This document shows, one piece after another, positions 1 to 6,037 of a stretch of DNA of 13,709 bases (position 1 is its first letter; every line of letters begins with the position of its first letter). A program made the position numbers and the translations under genes. The stretch spans positions 1 to 13,709 of the forward strand of contig CANQAO010000018.1 of NCBI GenBank assembly GCA_947589375.1, in the 5' to 3' direction. The DNA comes from an uncultured Bacilli bacterium (GTDB lineage Bacteria > Bacillota_I > Bacilli_A > RF39 > UBA660). The notes under the pieces are model-generated. The model had not been told where the DNA came from, ran no database searches, and was given only the letters and a program-made list of their open reading frames with translations.

Positions 1-72
1 ACAGAAATCATCTTCTTCAATTCATTAATCAATAAATTTTAAATCCCTATCGTGTCCATTTTATAGGGTACA
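1..72 (+). mobile_element. right end of an IS3-family (IS150-type) insertion sequence, partial
   Basis: Frame 3 (bases 3-35) reads RNHLLQFINQ and stop, which resembles the final residues of IS3-family OrfB transposases (the '...PxxYRN...' tail). About 20 bases later comes TGTCCATTTTATAGGGTACA (53-72), in the style of IS150-group right inverted repeats, which carry a TGTCCA block, a T-rich stretch, a GGG block and a terminal CA. The body of the element lies beyond the left edge, so the left repeat and target duplication cannot be checked. The call rests on pattern recognition of a short end, so it is moderate only. The stop codon of the minus-strand 47-residue frame falls inside this end. Confidence 0.45.
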
Positions 73-204
73 ATTTATAGATGAGTTAGGTGTTTTTTGT
101 TTTACCCTTTTGTTTGTCGAAGCAATAATAGTATTACTACTAATATCACTACAAGCACAACTAAATAAGGCATGAAGTCCTTTCTTGAAAGTTATATTTT
201 TCAT
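61..204 (-). CDS. 47-residue leader reading frame overlapping a hydrophobic peptide ORF
   Basis: The ATG at 204 (minus) is preceded by GAAGGTGG with five bases of spacing, the best ribosome binding site in this patch, and it sits about 70 bases below a near-consensus promoter. The frame starts MKNITFKK, then becomes Ser/Thr/Asn-rich with three Cys and no recognisable domain. It ends at 61-63, inside the putative IS end. Two readings are possible. It may be a leader frame whose translation passes ribosomes to the hydrophobic ORF in the +1 frame (start at 173), as mok does for hok. Or a single-base insertion near 178-184 may have broken one 33-residue protein joining MKNITFKK to the hydrophobic segment. 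The sequence alone cannot separate these. Confidence 0.3.
   Translation of the reverse strand: MKNITFKKGLHALFSCACSDISSNTIIASTNKRVKQKTPNSSINCTL
102..173 (-). CDS. 23-residue single-TM hydrophobic peptide (possible type I toxin-like peptide)
   Basis: This frame encodes MPYLVVLVVILVVILLLL followed by the polar tail RQTKG and TAA. It is almost pure Val/Ile/Leu for 15 residues, enough for one membrane helix with a positive end. A short AAAGGA lies four bases before the ATG, which is close but usable. The frame is embedded +1 within the 47-residue frame that starts at 204. Size and composition resemble small membrane toxins of type I toxin-antitoxin loci (Ibs, TisB and Fst classes), but I recognise no specific family. 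It could equally be the TM part of a frameshifted 33-residue small membrane protein. No antisense RNA promoter of good quality was found on the opposite strand. Confidence 0.35.
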   Translation of the reverse strand: MPYLVVLVVILVVILLLLRQTKG

Positions 205-219
205 GCGGACCACCTTCTC

Positions 220-240
220 TCATATTATCAAATAATATGC
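220..240 (-). promoter_or_regulatory. leader hairpin upstream of the small-peptide start
   Basis: The leader transcript contains CATATTAT-TTG-ATAATATG, a perfect 8-bp stem with a 3-base loop. It ends just upstream of the GAAGGTGG ribosome binding site of the ATG at 204. It lacks a following U-run, so it is not a terminator. It may stabilise the 5' end or affect access to the ribosome binding site. Confidence 0.4.
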
Positions 241-280
241 GGAGGTAAAACACCTAACTAACTAAGTCTATCTCTTTTTC

Positions 281-309
281 ATTATACAATTTATTTCGAT
301 AAAATTCAA
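281..309 (-). promoter_or_regulatory. sigma-A promoter of the small-peptide unit
   Basis: On the minus strand the -35 is TTGAAT (304-309) and the -10 is TATAAT (281-286), with a 17-base spacer. This is one of the best promoters in the window. Transcription would start near 274 and run toward the left edge, giving a leader of about 70 bases before the ATG at 204. Nothing else on this strand is placed to use it. Confidence 0.7.
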
Positions 310-358
310 CTTGCTTTTATTGAAAATTATAAGTTTTCATAGTGTTAAAAGCTGATAA

Positions 359-751
359 CGTGTTAACTTTACCGAACTTGCCCATGTTGAAATTATTTCA
401 ACCATGCTTTATCAATTAATGAAAGATGCGACACCAGAAGAACTAAAAGCAGCTGGTTTAGGGGAACACTATGCGCAGTTTGGCATGGATTTATTCCCAT
501 CTGATTCGTTTGGTAATCCATTTACCATGTTACACATCAAAATAGCTGGTGATTATATTGCCGATCTTGAAAGTGATATGGGCGCTGAACAAAGAGCTCG
601 TGCTACTTATGAACATTTAATGGAACTCACTAACGATTCAGATGTTCTCGCACCATTAGCATTCTTAAGAGAAAGAGAAATTGTTCATTATCAAAGATTT
701 AAAGAATTACGCGATTATTATTTAAAAATACTCTTAATGAGTATTTTTTAG
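359..751 (+). pseudogene. manganese catalase / CotJC-family protein, 5'-truncated remnant
   Basis: The open frame runs from just after a TAA at 356-358 to TAG at 749-751. Family similarity begins at about 374 with ELAHVEII, the E-x-x-H part of the dimanganese site. It continues through MLYQLMKDATPEELKAAGL, the GAEQRARATYEHL segment (metal-ligand Glu) and FLREREIVHYQRF (ligand His). The first-helix Glu ligand and roughly the first 60-70 residues of a normal protein of about 190 residues are missing, and no upstream frame supplies them. The ATG at 404 is internal, lies after the E-x-x-H motif and has no ribosome binding site, so it is not a real start. The reading frame runs into the terminator hairpin, which encodes the last residues. 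I judge it a dead remnant, possibly left by the rearrangement that placed the small-peptide unit and IS end upstream. Confidence 0.8.
725..750 (+). terminator. intrinsic terminator within the end of the catalase remnant
   Basis: AAAAATACTC-TTAA-TGAGTATTTTTT gives a perfect stem of about nine A/T-rich pairs with a short loop and a T-run. It lies inside the last codons of the catalase remnant and ends that unit before the lipoprotein gene. Confidence 0.65.
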
Positions 752-783
752 GTATAAATAAACATACTAAAAATGGTGATATA

Positions 784-1461
784 ATGAAAAAAATACTATT
801 TATATTGATGGTTATGCTTGCTTTAACTGGATGTACATCAGAGATGAAAATGAAAGGTGAAATTACAGAAATTAAATATAATGATGTAACTATTTTAGAA
901 GATGAATATGATAACATTAAAAATTTAATCAATACTAAATTTTCAAGTGAAAAACATAAAATAGCTGGCGATTTAACTATCAAAACCACCGAAGATATTT
1001 ATTATTTTAAAGTATCAGATAAATATTTAGGCTATAATGGAAAATATGCGGAAAACACCAAAATCGGACCTTATTTAAAAAAATTAAAAGAAAAATATCA
1101 TAATACAGATTTTTATGATATTAGTTATGAAACCAACTATACGAATGATGAAGATGATTTAAGTATTAACTTAGATAAAACTTCTAACTATATAGTTATT
1201 AAATTAAATGGTGCGGTTAAGAATTTTAAAATCAATGAAATTGAATATGAAGAAGAAACCTATAAAGATATTGATTTATTATATGAAAAAGAGGACATTG
1301 ATAATAAAAATATCACCATTAGAAAAAGCATAAATTATGGAAAACCAGATATGCGAATATCTTTTAGTAATCCTTATAATTATAGAGTATCCATTATACC
1401 TATTTATGAAGATGAAAAGGTTAAATTTGATACCAAATATGAAATGAAAGACTCCAAATAA
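784..1461 (+). CDS. unrecognised lipoprotein, 225 aa
   Basis: The N-terminus is a classic lipoprotein signal: MKK, a hydrophobic core, then the lipobox LTGC with Cys17 as the lipidation site, so the mature protein should be tethered to the outer membrane face. The mature part is Lys/Asp/Glu/Tyr/Asn-rich, without other Cys, and reads as mostly beta-type segments broken by charged loops. I recognise no domain. The start has GGTGAT four bases upstream (ATGGTGATATAATG), the same signal used by the exchanger gene at 3411. A possible weak -10 (CATACT, 763-768) lacks a -35, so promoter position is uncertain and readthrough of the terminator at 725-750 is possible. The 3' end is convergent with bipA and shares its terminator. 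Function unknown. Confidence 0.8.
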   Translation: MKKILFILMVMLALTGCTSEMKMKGEITEIKYNDVTILEDEYDNIKNLINTKFSSEKHKIAGDLTIKTTEDIYYFKVSDKYLGYNGKYAENTKIGPYLKKLKEKYHNTDFYDISYETNYTNDEDDLSINLDKTSNYIVIKLNGAVKNFKINEIEYEEETYKDIDLLYEKEDIDNKNITIRKSINYGKPDMRISFSNPYNYRVSIIPIYEDEKVKFDTKYEMKDSK

Positions 1462-1472
1462 GGAGTCTTTTA
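1447..1472. terminator. bidirectional terminator between the lipoprotein gene and bipA
   Basis: AAAGACTCC (1447-1455) and GGAGTCTTT (1462-1470) form a perfect 9-bp stem around AAATAA. The T-run is good on the plus strand and weaker on the minus strand. The left arm encodes the last codons of the lipoprotein, and its TAA forms the end of the loop. The bipA stop begins at 1470-1472, so two convergent genes share one hairpin. Confidence 0.8.
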
Positions 1473-3284
1473 ACTATTTTTTTTCATATCGAATTTTTTA
1501 CGTTCTACAGAATTTAAAATCTTTTTACGTAAACGATAATTAAGTGGTGTAACTTCAACTAATTCATCATCATTAATATAATCTAAACAAACTTCTAAAC
1601 TCATTTCGCGTGGTCTTTTTAATACGACAGTATGATCTTTACCAGCTGAACGAGTATTAGTCAAGTTTTTACCTTTAACGACATTGACGGCTAAATCTTT
1701 ATCTTGATTGGCTTCCCCAACAATCATCCCTTCATAGACTTCAGTTCCTGGTTCGATAAACATAATGCCACGATCTTCAAGACCACCTAAGGCATAAGCT
1801 GTAGCTTTACCATTTTCCATCGAAACTAAAACACCATTTTTGCGTTGTCCGACCGCATTAGAAATCATAGGCGCATATTCTTTAAAAGTATGATTAATAA
1901 TACCATAACCTTTAGTTAAAGTCATAAAATCAGTCATAAATCCAATTAATCCACGTGAAGGGATTGTATAATTAAGTCTTACTTGTTTTTCGCGATTTTC
2001 CATATTTTCCATATTACCACCACGAGTTCCAAGCATTTCAATGACATTACCCACATATTCTTCCGGTACATCGATTTGAACATCTTCAAATGGTTCACAA
2101 AGTTTACCATCAATTTCTTTAGTAATAATTTGTGGTTTAGATACTTGAAGTTCATAATTTTCTCTGCGCATGTTTTCAATTAAAATTGATAAATGTAGTT
2201 CACCACGTCCAGAGACAATCCATGATTCCGAATCTAATTGTCTGACTTTTAAAGAAACATCTCTTTCCGTTTCTTTCATCAGTCTTTCTTCTATTTTACG
2301 GGCAGTTATCAGTTTGCCTTCTTTGCCACTAAATGGGCTGGTATTAACGCCAAACGTCATTTGTAAGGTTGGTTCATCAATACGTAAACGTGGTAAGGCT
2401 TCTTCCTTGCCAATTTCACAGACAGTTTCTCCAACTGAAATATCAGGTAAACCCGCAATAGCGACAATATCGCCAGCATGGGCTTCATTAATTTCTAATT
2501 TCTGAAGGCCTAAATAACCGAATATTTTTTGAATTCTAAATTGCTTAATAGAACCATCTAATCTGACGCAGGAAACCATACTATTAACTTTCATCGTTCC
2601 TCTTTTAACTAAGCCAATACCCATTCGGCCAACATAATCATTATAATCAAGTAAGGCTGGTTGGAATTGTAAGCTACCTTCTTCACTGACTTTAGGCTCG
2701 GGAATGTGGTCGATAACGGCATCTAAAATAGGATTCATAGTTTCTTTTTGCGTACTTAAATCAGGATCTAAACTAGAAGTTCCGGCTAAAGCGGAAGCAT
2801 AAATTACTGGAAATTCTAATTGTTCTAGGCTAGCGCCTAATTCGATAAATAAATCGATGACCTCATCGACAACTTCTTTAGGTCTCGCGGAATCTTTATC
2901 GACTTTATTGACGACGACAATTGGAGTAACCCCCGCTTCTAAAGCTTTTTTAAGGACAAATCTAGTTTGGGGCATTGTCCCTTCATAGGCATCAACGACT
3001 AATAAAACACCATCTACCATATTCATAATGCGTTCTACTTCGCCACCAAAATCGGCATGTCCTGGAGTATCTAAAATATTAATGCGGACCCCTTTATAAT
3101 CAATAGCCGTGGTTTTAGCTAAAATAGTAATGCCACGTTCTCTTTCAATATCGTTAGAATCCATGACACAATTTACAATTTCTTCATTATCTCTAAAAGT
3201 TCCAGACATTTGTAAAAGTTTATCCACTAAGGTTGTTTTTCCATGGTCAACATGGGCAATAATAGCGATATTTCTTTTGTTCAT
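1470..3284 (-). CDS. bipA: ribosome-associated GTPase BipA/TypA
   Basis: This is a translational GTPase of the elongation-factor superfamily that acts on the ribosome and is linked to 50S assembly and stress or cold adaptation. All G motifs are present: AHVDHGKTT (10-18), the switch I Thr in RGITI (50-54), DTPGHADFGGEVER (72-85), NKVDKD (126-131) and SALAG near residue 164. Domain II follows, then the EF-G-like domains III and V and the BipA-specific C-terminal domain. The segment GRGELHLSILIENMRRE and the run from GLIGFMTDFMT to the TRSAGKD region are typical of TypA. At 604 aa it is close to the usual 600-615 aa, so it is complete. Start ATG at 3284 has AGAAGGGAG upstream. It is monocistronic, convergent with the lipoprotein gene and divergent from the exchanger gene. 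Confidence 0.97.
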   Translation of the reverse strand: MNKRNIAIIAHVDHGKTTLVDKLLQMSGTFRDNEEIVNCVMDSNDIERERGITILAKTTAIDYKGVRINILDTPGHADFGGEVERIMNMVDGVLLVVDAYEGTMPQTRFVLKKALEAGVTPIVVVNKVDKDSARPKEVVDEVIDLFIELGASLEQLEFPVIYASALAGTSSLDPDLSTQKETMNPILDAVIDHIPEPKVSEEGSLQFQPALLDYNDYVGRMGIGLVKRGTMKVNSMVSCVRLDGSIKQFRIQKIFGYLGLQKLEINEAHAGDIVAIAGLPDISVGETVCEIGKEEALPRLRIDEPTLQMTFGVNTSPFSGKEGKLITARKIEERLMKETERDVSLKVRQLDSESWIVSGRGELHLSILIENMRRENYELQVSKPQIITKEIDGKLCEPFEDVQIDVPEEYVGNVIEMLGTRGGNMENMENREKQVRLNYTIPSRGLIGFMTDFMTLTKGYGIINHTFKEYAPMISNAVGQRKNGVLVSMENGKATAYALGGLEDRGIMFIEPGTEVYEGMIVGEANQDKDLAVNVVKGKNLTNTRSAGKDHTVVLKRPREMSLEVCLDYINDDELVEVTPLNYRLRKKILNSVERKKFDMKKNS

Positions 3285-3314
3285 AATTACAGCTCCCTTC
3301 TGGCACTAGGCATA

Positions 3315-3343
3315 ATTATATCACGTAAAAACTAAGTTGTAAA
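3315..3343 (-). promoter_or_regulatory. bipA promoter
   Basis: On the minus strand: -35 TTTACA (3338-3343), 17-base spacer, -10 TATAAT (3315-3320), with an extended -10 (TGATATAAT). Transcription would start near 3308, leaving about 24 bases before the bipA ATG. Confidence 0.75.
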
Positions 3344-3365
3344 TAAAAAAGTTCTAAATGGTTTA

Positions 3366-3395
3366 TTGACATGAAATACTTAAAAATTGTATAGT
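3366..3395 (+). promoter_or_regulatory. promoter of the cation exchanger gene
   Basis: Consensus -35 TTGACA (3366-3371), 18-base spacer and -10 TATAGT (3390-3395). The expected start near 3402 coincides with the GGTGAT ribosome binding site (3402-3407). This promoter rules out the in-frame TTG at 3387 as a start, because it lies between -35 and -10. Confidence 0.7.
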
Positions 3396-3410
3396 AATAA
3401 TGGTGATTAT

Positions 3411-4430
3411 ATGGAAGTAATTATGTTAATTGTGAGTTTAGTAGTGATTTTAGTCGCAGCTGAACTGTTTGTTAATGCCATTGAATGGCTTGGTAAATTA
3501 TTAAAATTATCCGAAGGCGCAGTAGGCTCGGTTTTGGCAGCGGTTGGAACAGCTTTACCAGAAACGTTAATTCCCATTATTGCCTTATTAAGTGGGAATA
3601 ATGCTAGCGCGGAAGAAATTGGCATCGGAGCTATTTTAGGAGCTCCACTTATGTTATCTACTTTAACAATGTTTGTCACCGGTTGTGCGGTAATTTTTTT
3701 CAAACATAAAAGAAAACACAAAGACAAAGTTATGGTTCATTATGATACTATCAGTCATGATTTAACCTTCTTTATTTTTGCTTTTGTGATTGCTTTATGT
3801 TGCGGCTTTATTCCAAGCGAATTTAAGTCAATCAAAATCGCTATAGCAGTTATGTTAGTGCTTAGTTATGTAATTTATGTTTTAAAACTAGTTAAAGAAA
3901 ATAACGATGAAGAAAATAATATTGATAATTTATATTTTGCCTTTAAAAATGAAAAAATTATGAAAGGACAGTTTGCTTTACTATTAGTTTTAGTCCAGAC
4001 CTTAGTTGCCCTTGTTTTAATTGTTATCGGTGCAGAAGCATTTGTAAATTCTATTTCATATATTTCTGCTATATTGCATATTCCTGCTTTTGTACTGGCG
4101 ATCATTATTACGCCGATTGCTACGGAATTACCAGAAAAATTTAATAGTGTTATTTGGATTTCGAGAGAAAAAGATACTTTAGCTTTAGGTAATATTACGG
4201 GGGCAATGATGTTTCAAGCTTCTATTTTGCCAGCCATAGGCATTTTACTTACGGACTGGACTTTAGATAGTTTAGGAACTATTTTATCATCAGTTATTGC
4301 CATTGCTTCGGCCTTGTTATTATTAACCGAACTCAATAGTAAAAAACATGTTACAGTTAATATGCTGCTTACCTGTGGTATGTTCTACTTTGCTTTTATT
4401 GTCTTAGTTATTTTAGGTATTATTCGATAA
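3411..4430 (+). CDS. CaCA-type sodium/calcium exchanger family membrane protein, 339 aa
   Basis: This is an integral membrane antiporter of the Ca2+:cation antiporter superfamily (YrbG-like, PF01699 type), expected to exchange Ca2+ or another cation for Na+ or H+. The two inverted family repeats are visible. The alpha-1 region is EGAVGSVLAAVGTALPETL near residues 35-53. The alpha-2 region, with IITPIATELPEKFNSV and LALGNITGAMMFQA, covers roughly residues 225-265. Both carry the acidic Pro-Glu motif that binds cation. About ten hydrophobic segments are interrupted by a charged loop (KHKRKHKDK) and an acidic loop (KENNDEENNIDN). The ATG at 3411 is chosen because GGTGAT is correctly spaced and the promoter overlaps any upstream start. 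In alpha-2 the second half is less typical than in YrbG, so the transported ions are not certain. Confidence 0.88.
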   Translation: MEVIMLIVSLVVILVAAELFVNAIEWLGKLLKLSEGAVGSVLAAVGTALPETLIPIIALLSGNNASAEEIGIGAILGAPLMLSTLTMFVTGCAVIFFKHKRKHKDKVMVHYDTISHDLTFFIFAFVIALCCGFIPSEFKSIKIAIAVMLVLSYVIYVLKLVKENNDEENNIDNLYFAFKNEKIMKGQFALLLVLVQTLVALVLIVIGAEAFVNSISYISAILHIPAFVLAIIITPIATELPEKFNSVIWISREKDTLALGNITGAMMFQASILPAIGILLTDWTLDSLGTILSSVIAIASALLLLTELNSKKHVTVNMLLTCGMFYFAFIVLVILGIIR

Positions 4431-4454
4431 AAAGGTTTCTAAAGAAACCTTTTT
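4429..4454. terminator. bidirectional terminator between the exchanger and the surface-protein gene
   Basis: AAAAAGGTTTC (4429-4439), loop TAAA, GAAACCTTTTT (4444-4454): a perfect 11-bp stem with A-run and T-run on both sides. It overlaps the exchanger's TAA (4428-4430) and the minus-strand stop at 4453-4455, serving two convergent genes. Confidence 0.88.
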
Positions 4455-5112
4455 AAAATACAATTTTATAGGGATTATTAATAGTACCTTGACCATTTAA
4501 CTTAATATTTTTCTTTAAATGTAAACTAGGATAAATAGCCATTTCATATTTAGCTTGACTATCGCCGAAATAAGTTGCGCCTACATAATAAACAATATGT
4601 TCATTATCGTCAGAACTTATCGTCCATAAAGGCTGACCATTAGCTATTTTATCAATGTAATTTGTTTGTCGGCATAGTCCATCATTTTTAAAATATAAAT
4701 CTAAACTACCACATAATTTTTGATTGGAATTGGCCTTTAAATAATCATCAATACTGATTAAAGTAACTGGATTATCATTAGTTTGAATTAATTTTTGATA
4801 TTTAGTATTTATTGTGTTTAGATAGACACTATTTAAATATTTTTTTAGACTTGAAAGATTCCAATTATTTGAATTATAAATATCAAAAGGCATATTGCCA
4901 ACACTATGATTACGTATTATTTGAATATCCCTTTTATGCACAGCCATTATCCGCCATAATTCATGGTTAAATACTATGTAATTATTGGTGATATTGCCAT
5001 TAAAGACGTAATCATTTTTTTCGTTTACATTGATCATTGGGTGCAAATGGTTAACGATAGTACCATTAACTAGAACAATTATTGTACTTATAATTTTAAT
5101 TACATATTCCAA
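4453..5112 (-). CDS. membrane-anchored DUF6273-like surface protein, 219 aa, TTG start
   Basis: Residues 4-20 (VIKIISTIIVLVNGTIV) form an uncleaved signal anchor or signal peptide; the rest should be outside the cell. The exported part has the pattern 'YIVFNHELWRIMAV...IQIIRNHSVGNMPFD...NWNLSSLKKYLN' (45-94), a Trp-rich fold I associate with DUF6273-like and pilin-associated surface proteins of gut Bacillota. It ends with GQGTINNPYKIVF, a common C-terminal strand of that group. Two Cys (134 and 147) could form a disulfide. No sorting signal is present. The start is TTG at 5112, four bases after AGAAGGGAGG; the next in-frame ATG is 25 codons on with no ribosome binding site and would lose the signal. 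A clear promoter was not found; TGATATATC near 5156-5164 is a weak candidate. Role unknown. Confidence 0.7.
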   Translation of the reverse strand: MEYVIKIISTIIVLVNGTIVNHLHPMINVNEKNDYVFNGNITNNYIVFNHELWRIMAVHKRDIQIIRNHSVGNMPFDIYNSNNWNLSSLKKYLNSVYLNTINTKYQKLIQTNDNPVTLISIDDYLKANSNQKLCGSLDLYFKNDGLCRQTNYIDKIANGQPLWTISSDDNEHIVYYVGATYFGDSQAKYEMAIYPSLHLKKNIKLNGQGTINNPYKIVF

Positions 5113-5158
5113 ATTTCCTCCCTTCTAACTTACCCCTTACTTTAATATACCCTAAAGA

Positions 5159-5199
5159 TATATCAAATTCCTTCTTTTTTCTTAAAAAATTTTGATATA
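5159..5199. repeat. imperfect inverted repeat between divergent genes
   Basis: TATATCAAATT (5159-5169) and AATTTTGATATA (5188-5199) are inverted copies that differ by one A. Each arm contains a TTTGATATA block reading toward the adjacent gene, so each resembles an extended -10. They may be two divergent promoters or an operator between the surface-protein and nuclease genes. Confidence 0.4.
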
Positions 5200-5201
5200 A
5201 T
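5193..5201 (+). promoter_or_regulatory. extended -10 promoter of the nuclease gene
   Basis: TTGATATAAT contains TGn plus a consensus TATAAT (5196-5201). The -35 region is T-rich and poor. The expected start near 5208 places the ribosome binding site (GGTAGTGAT, 5210-5218) almost at the transcript's 5' end. Confidence 0.55.
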
Positions 5202-5221
5202 AAAGATAAGGTAGTGATTAT

Positions 5222-5923
5222 ATGTCAAAAAAGCAAATGAAAACTTTAGTAATACTGATCATAACCACTTTATTAATCATAATTGGTGGTTTATTGAATT
5301 TAGATTATAATGAGGTATTTAAAATAAAACATGTATCCTATAGTGTAGAGGAAGTTCCAACTTATAATGGACAAGATTATGTATATATTAATGATAATAA
5401 GCCTAATCTTAAAGAAGAAGATTTCAAACAAGAAGAGTTTTATAGTGATTTAGATTCTTTAGGAAGATGCGGGATAGCATATGCCAAAGTAGGTAAGGAA
5501 ACAATGCCTACTGAAGAAAGAGGCTCAATCGGAATGATCAAGCCTTCAGGTTGGCATACAATTAAATATGATAATATTGATGGTAAATACTTATATAATA
5601 GATGTCATTTGATTGGTTATCAATTAACTGGTGAAAATGCCAATGAAAAAAATTTAATTACCTGTACAAGACATATGAATGCCGAAAGTATGCTTAAGTT
5701 TGAAAATAAAGTAGCTAATTATATTAAAGAAACTAACAATCATGTTTTATATAAAGTTACACCAATTTTTAAAGAAAATAATTTATTAGCTAGTGGTGTT
5801 CAAATTGAAGCAAAATCTATAGAAGATAATGGCAAGGGTATCAGTTTTAATGTTTATTTATATAATGTTCAAGAAGATATAGAAATTAATTATCAAAATG
5901 GCGAAAGTAAAAAGGAGTTTTAA
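5222..5923 (+). CDS. membrane-anchored DNA/RNA non-specific endonuclease (DNA-entry nuclease type)
   Basis: A short basic N-terminus (MSKKQMK) precedes a hydrophobic segment (residues 8-25), which should anchor the enzyme with its catalytic domain outside the membrane. The domain (about 70-230) is the beta-beta-alpha-metal endonuclease seen in EndA-like proteins (Endonuclease_NS_2 type). It contains GMIKPSGWHTIKYD, then YNRCHLIGYQLTGENANEKNLIT, with His129 as the general base in the position of the H of DRGH, then RHMNAE, with Asn153 as metal ligand, and finally SGVQIEAKSIEDNGKGISFNVYLYNVQ. Such enzymes cut extracellular DNA in uptake or nutrient scavenging; no competence genes lie nearby. 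At 233 aa it is complete. The stop is TAA immediately followed by TGA. Confidence 0.9.
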   Translation: MSKKQMKTLVILIITTLLIIIGGLLNLDYNEVFKIKHVSYSVEEVPTYNGQDYVYINDNKPNLKEEDFKQEEFYSDLDSLGRCGIAYAKVGKETMPTEERGSIGMIKPSGWHTIKYDNIDGKYLYNRCHLIGYQLTGENANEKNLITCTRHMNAESMLKFENKVANYIKETNNHVLYKVTPIFKENNLLASGVQIEAKSIEDNGKGISFNVYLYNVQEDIEINYQNGESKKEF

Positions 5924-5954
5924 TGAAATAATTTCATCAAAGCTCCTTTATTTT
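5911..5954 (+). terminator. terminator of the nuclease gene
   Basis: Bases 5911-5929 and 5931-5949 form a long stem of about 19 pairs with a wobble and one mismatch: AAGGAG pairs with CTCCTT and ATGAAAT with ATTTCAT. It is followed by TTTATTTT. The stem begins inside the last codons and includes the tandem stops. Confidence 0.7.
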
Positions 5955-6006
5955 GAAAAGTTTCAAGGTATTTTAACCTCTTTCATTTACTATTCAGTAT
6001 TATCCA

Positions 6007-6015
6007 TGATATAAT
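6007..6015 (+). promoter_or_regulatory. extended -10 promoter of the FAD oxidoreductase gene
   Basis: TGATATAAT (TGn plus TATAAT at 6010-6015). A weak -35 (TTTACT) sits 18 bases upstream. The start near 6022 would fall on AGGAGGG (6021-6027). Confidence 0.6.
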
Positions 6016-6037
6016 TTATAAGGAGGGTGGTTTTAAA

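Larger units (their letters stand above)
85..258. repeat. 12-bp inverted repeat flanking the small-peptide ORFs
   Basis: GTTAGGTGTTTT (85-96) is the exact reverse complement of AAAACACCTAAC (247-258). A few bases inward, TTTTACC (100-106) also matches GGTAAAA (244-250) after an offset of a few bases. In the minus-strand transcript the 5' leader could therefore pair with the 3' end just after the TAA at 102-104, enclosing the coding region and ribosome binding sites. Confidence 0.5.

Noticed and set aside
404..751. An intact 115-residue protein starting at the ATG at 404
   Set aside because: Family similarity begins upstream at about 374 with the metal-binding E-x-x-H, there is no ribosome binding site before 404, and the protein would lack ligands. 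It is a remnant.
763..768. CATACT as -10 of the lipoprotein gene
   Set aside because: It lies 15 bases before the start, like the promoter at 3390, but no -35 matches; too weak to list.
3387..3410. TTG at 3387 as start of the exchanger
   Set aside because: It sits inside the promoter (between -35 and -10); GGTGAT is correctly placed for the ATG at 3411.
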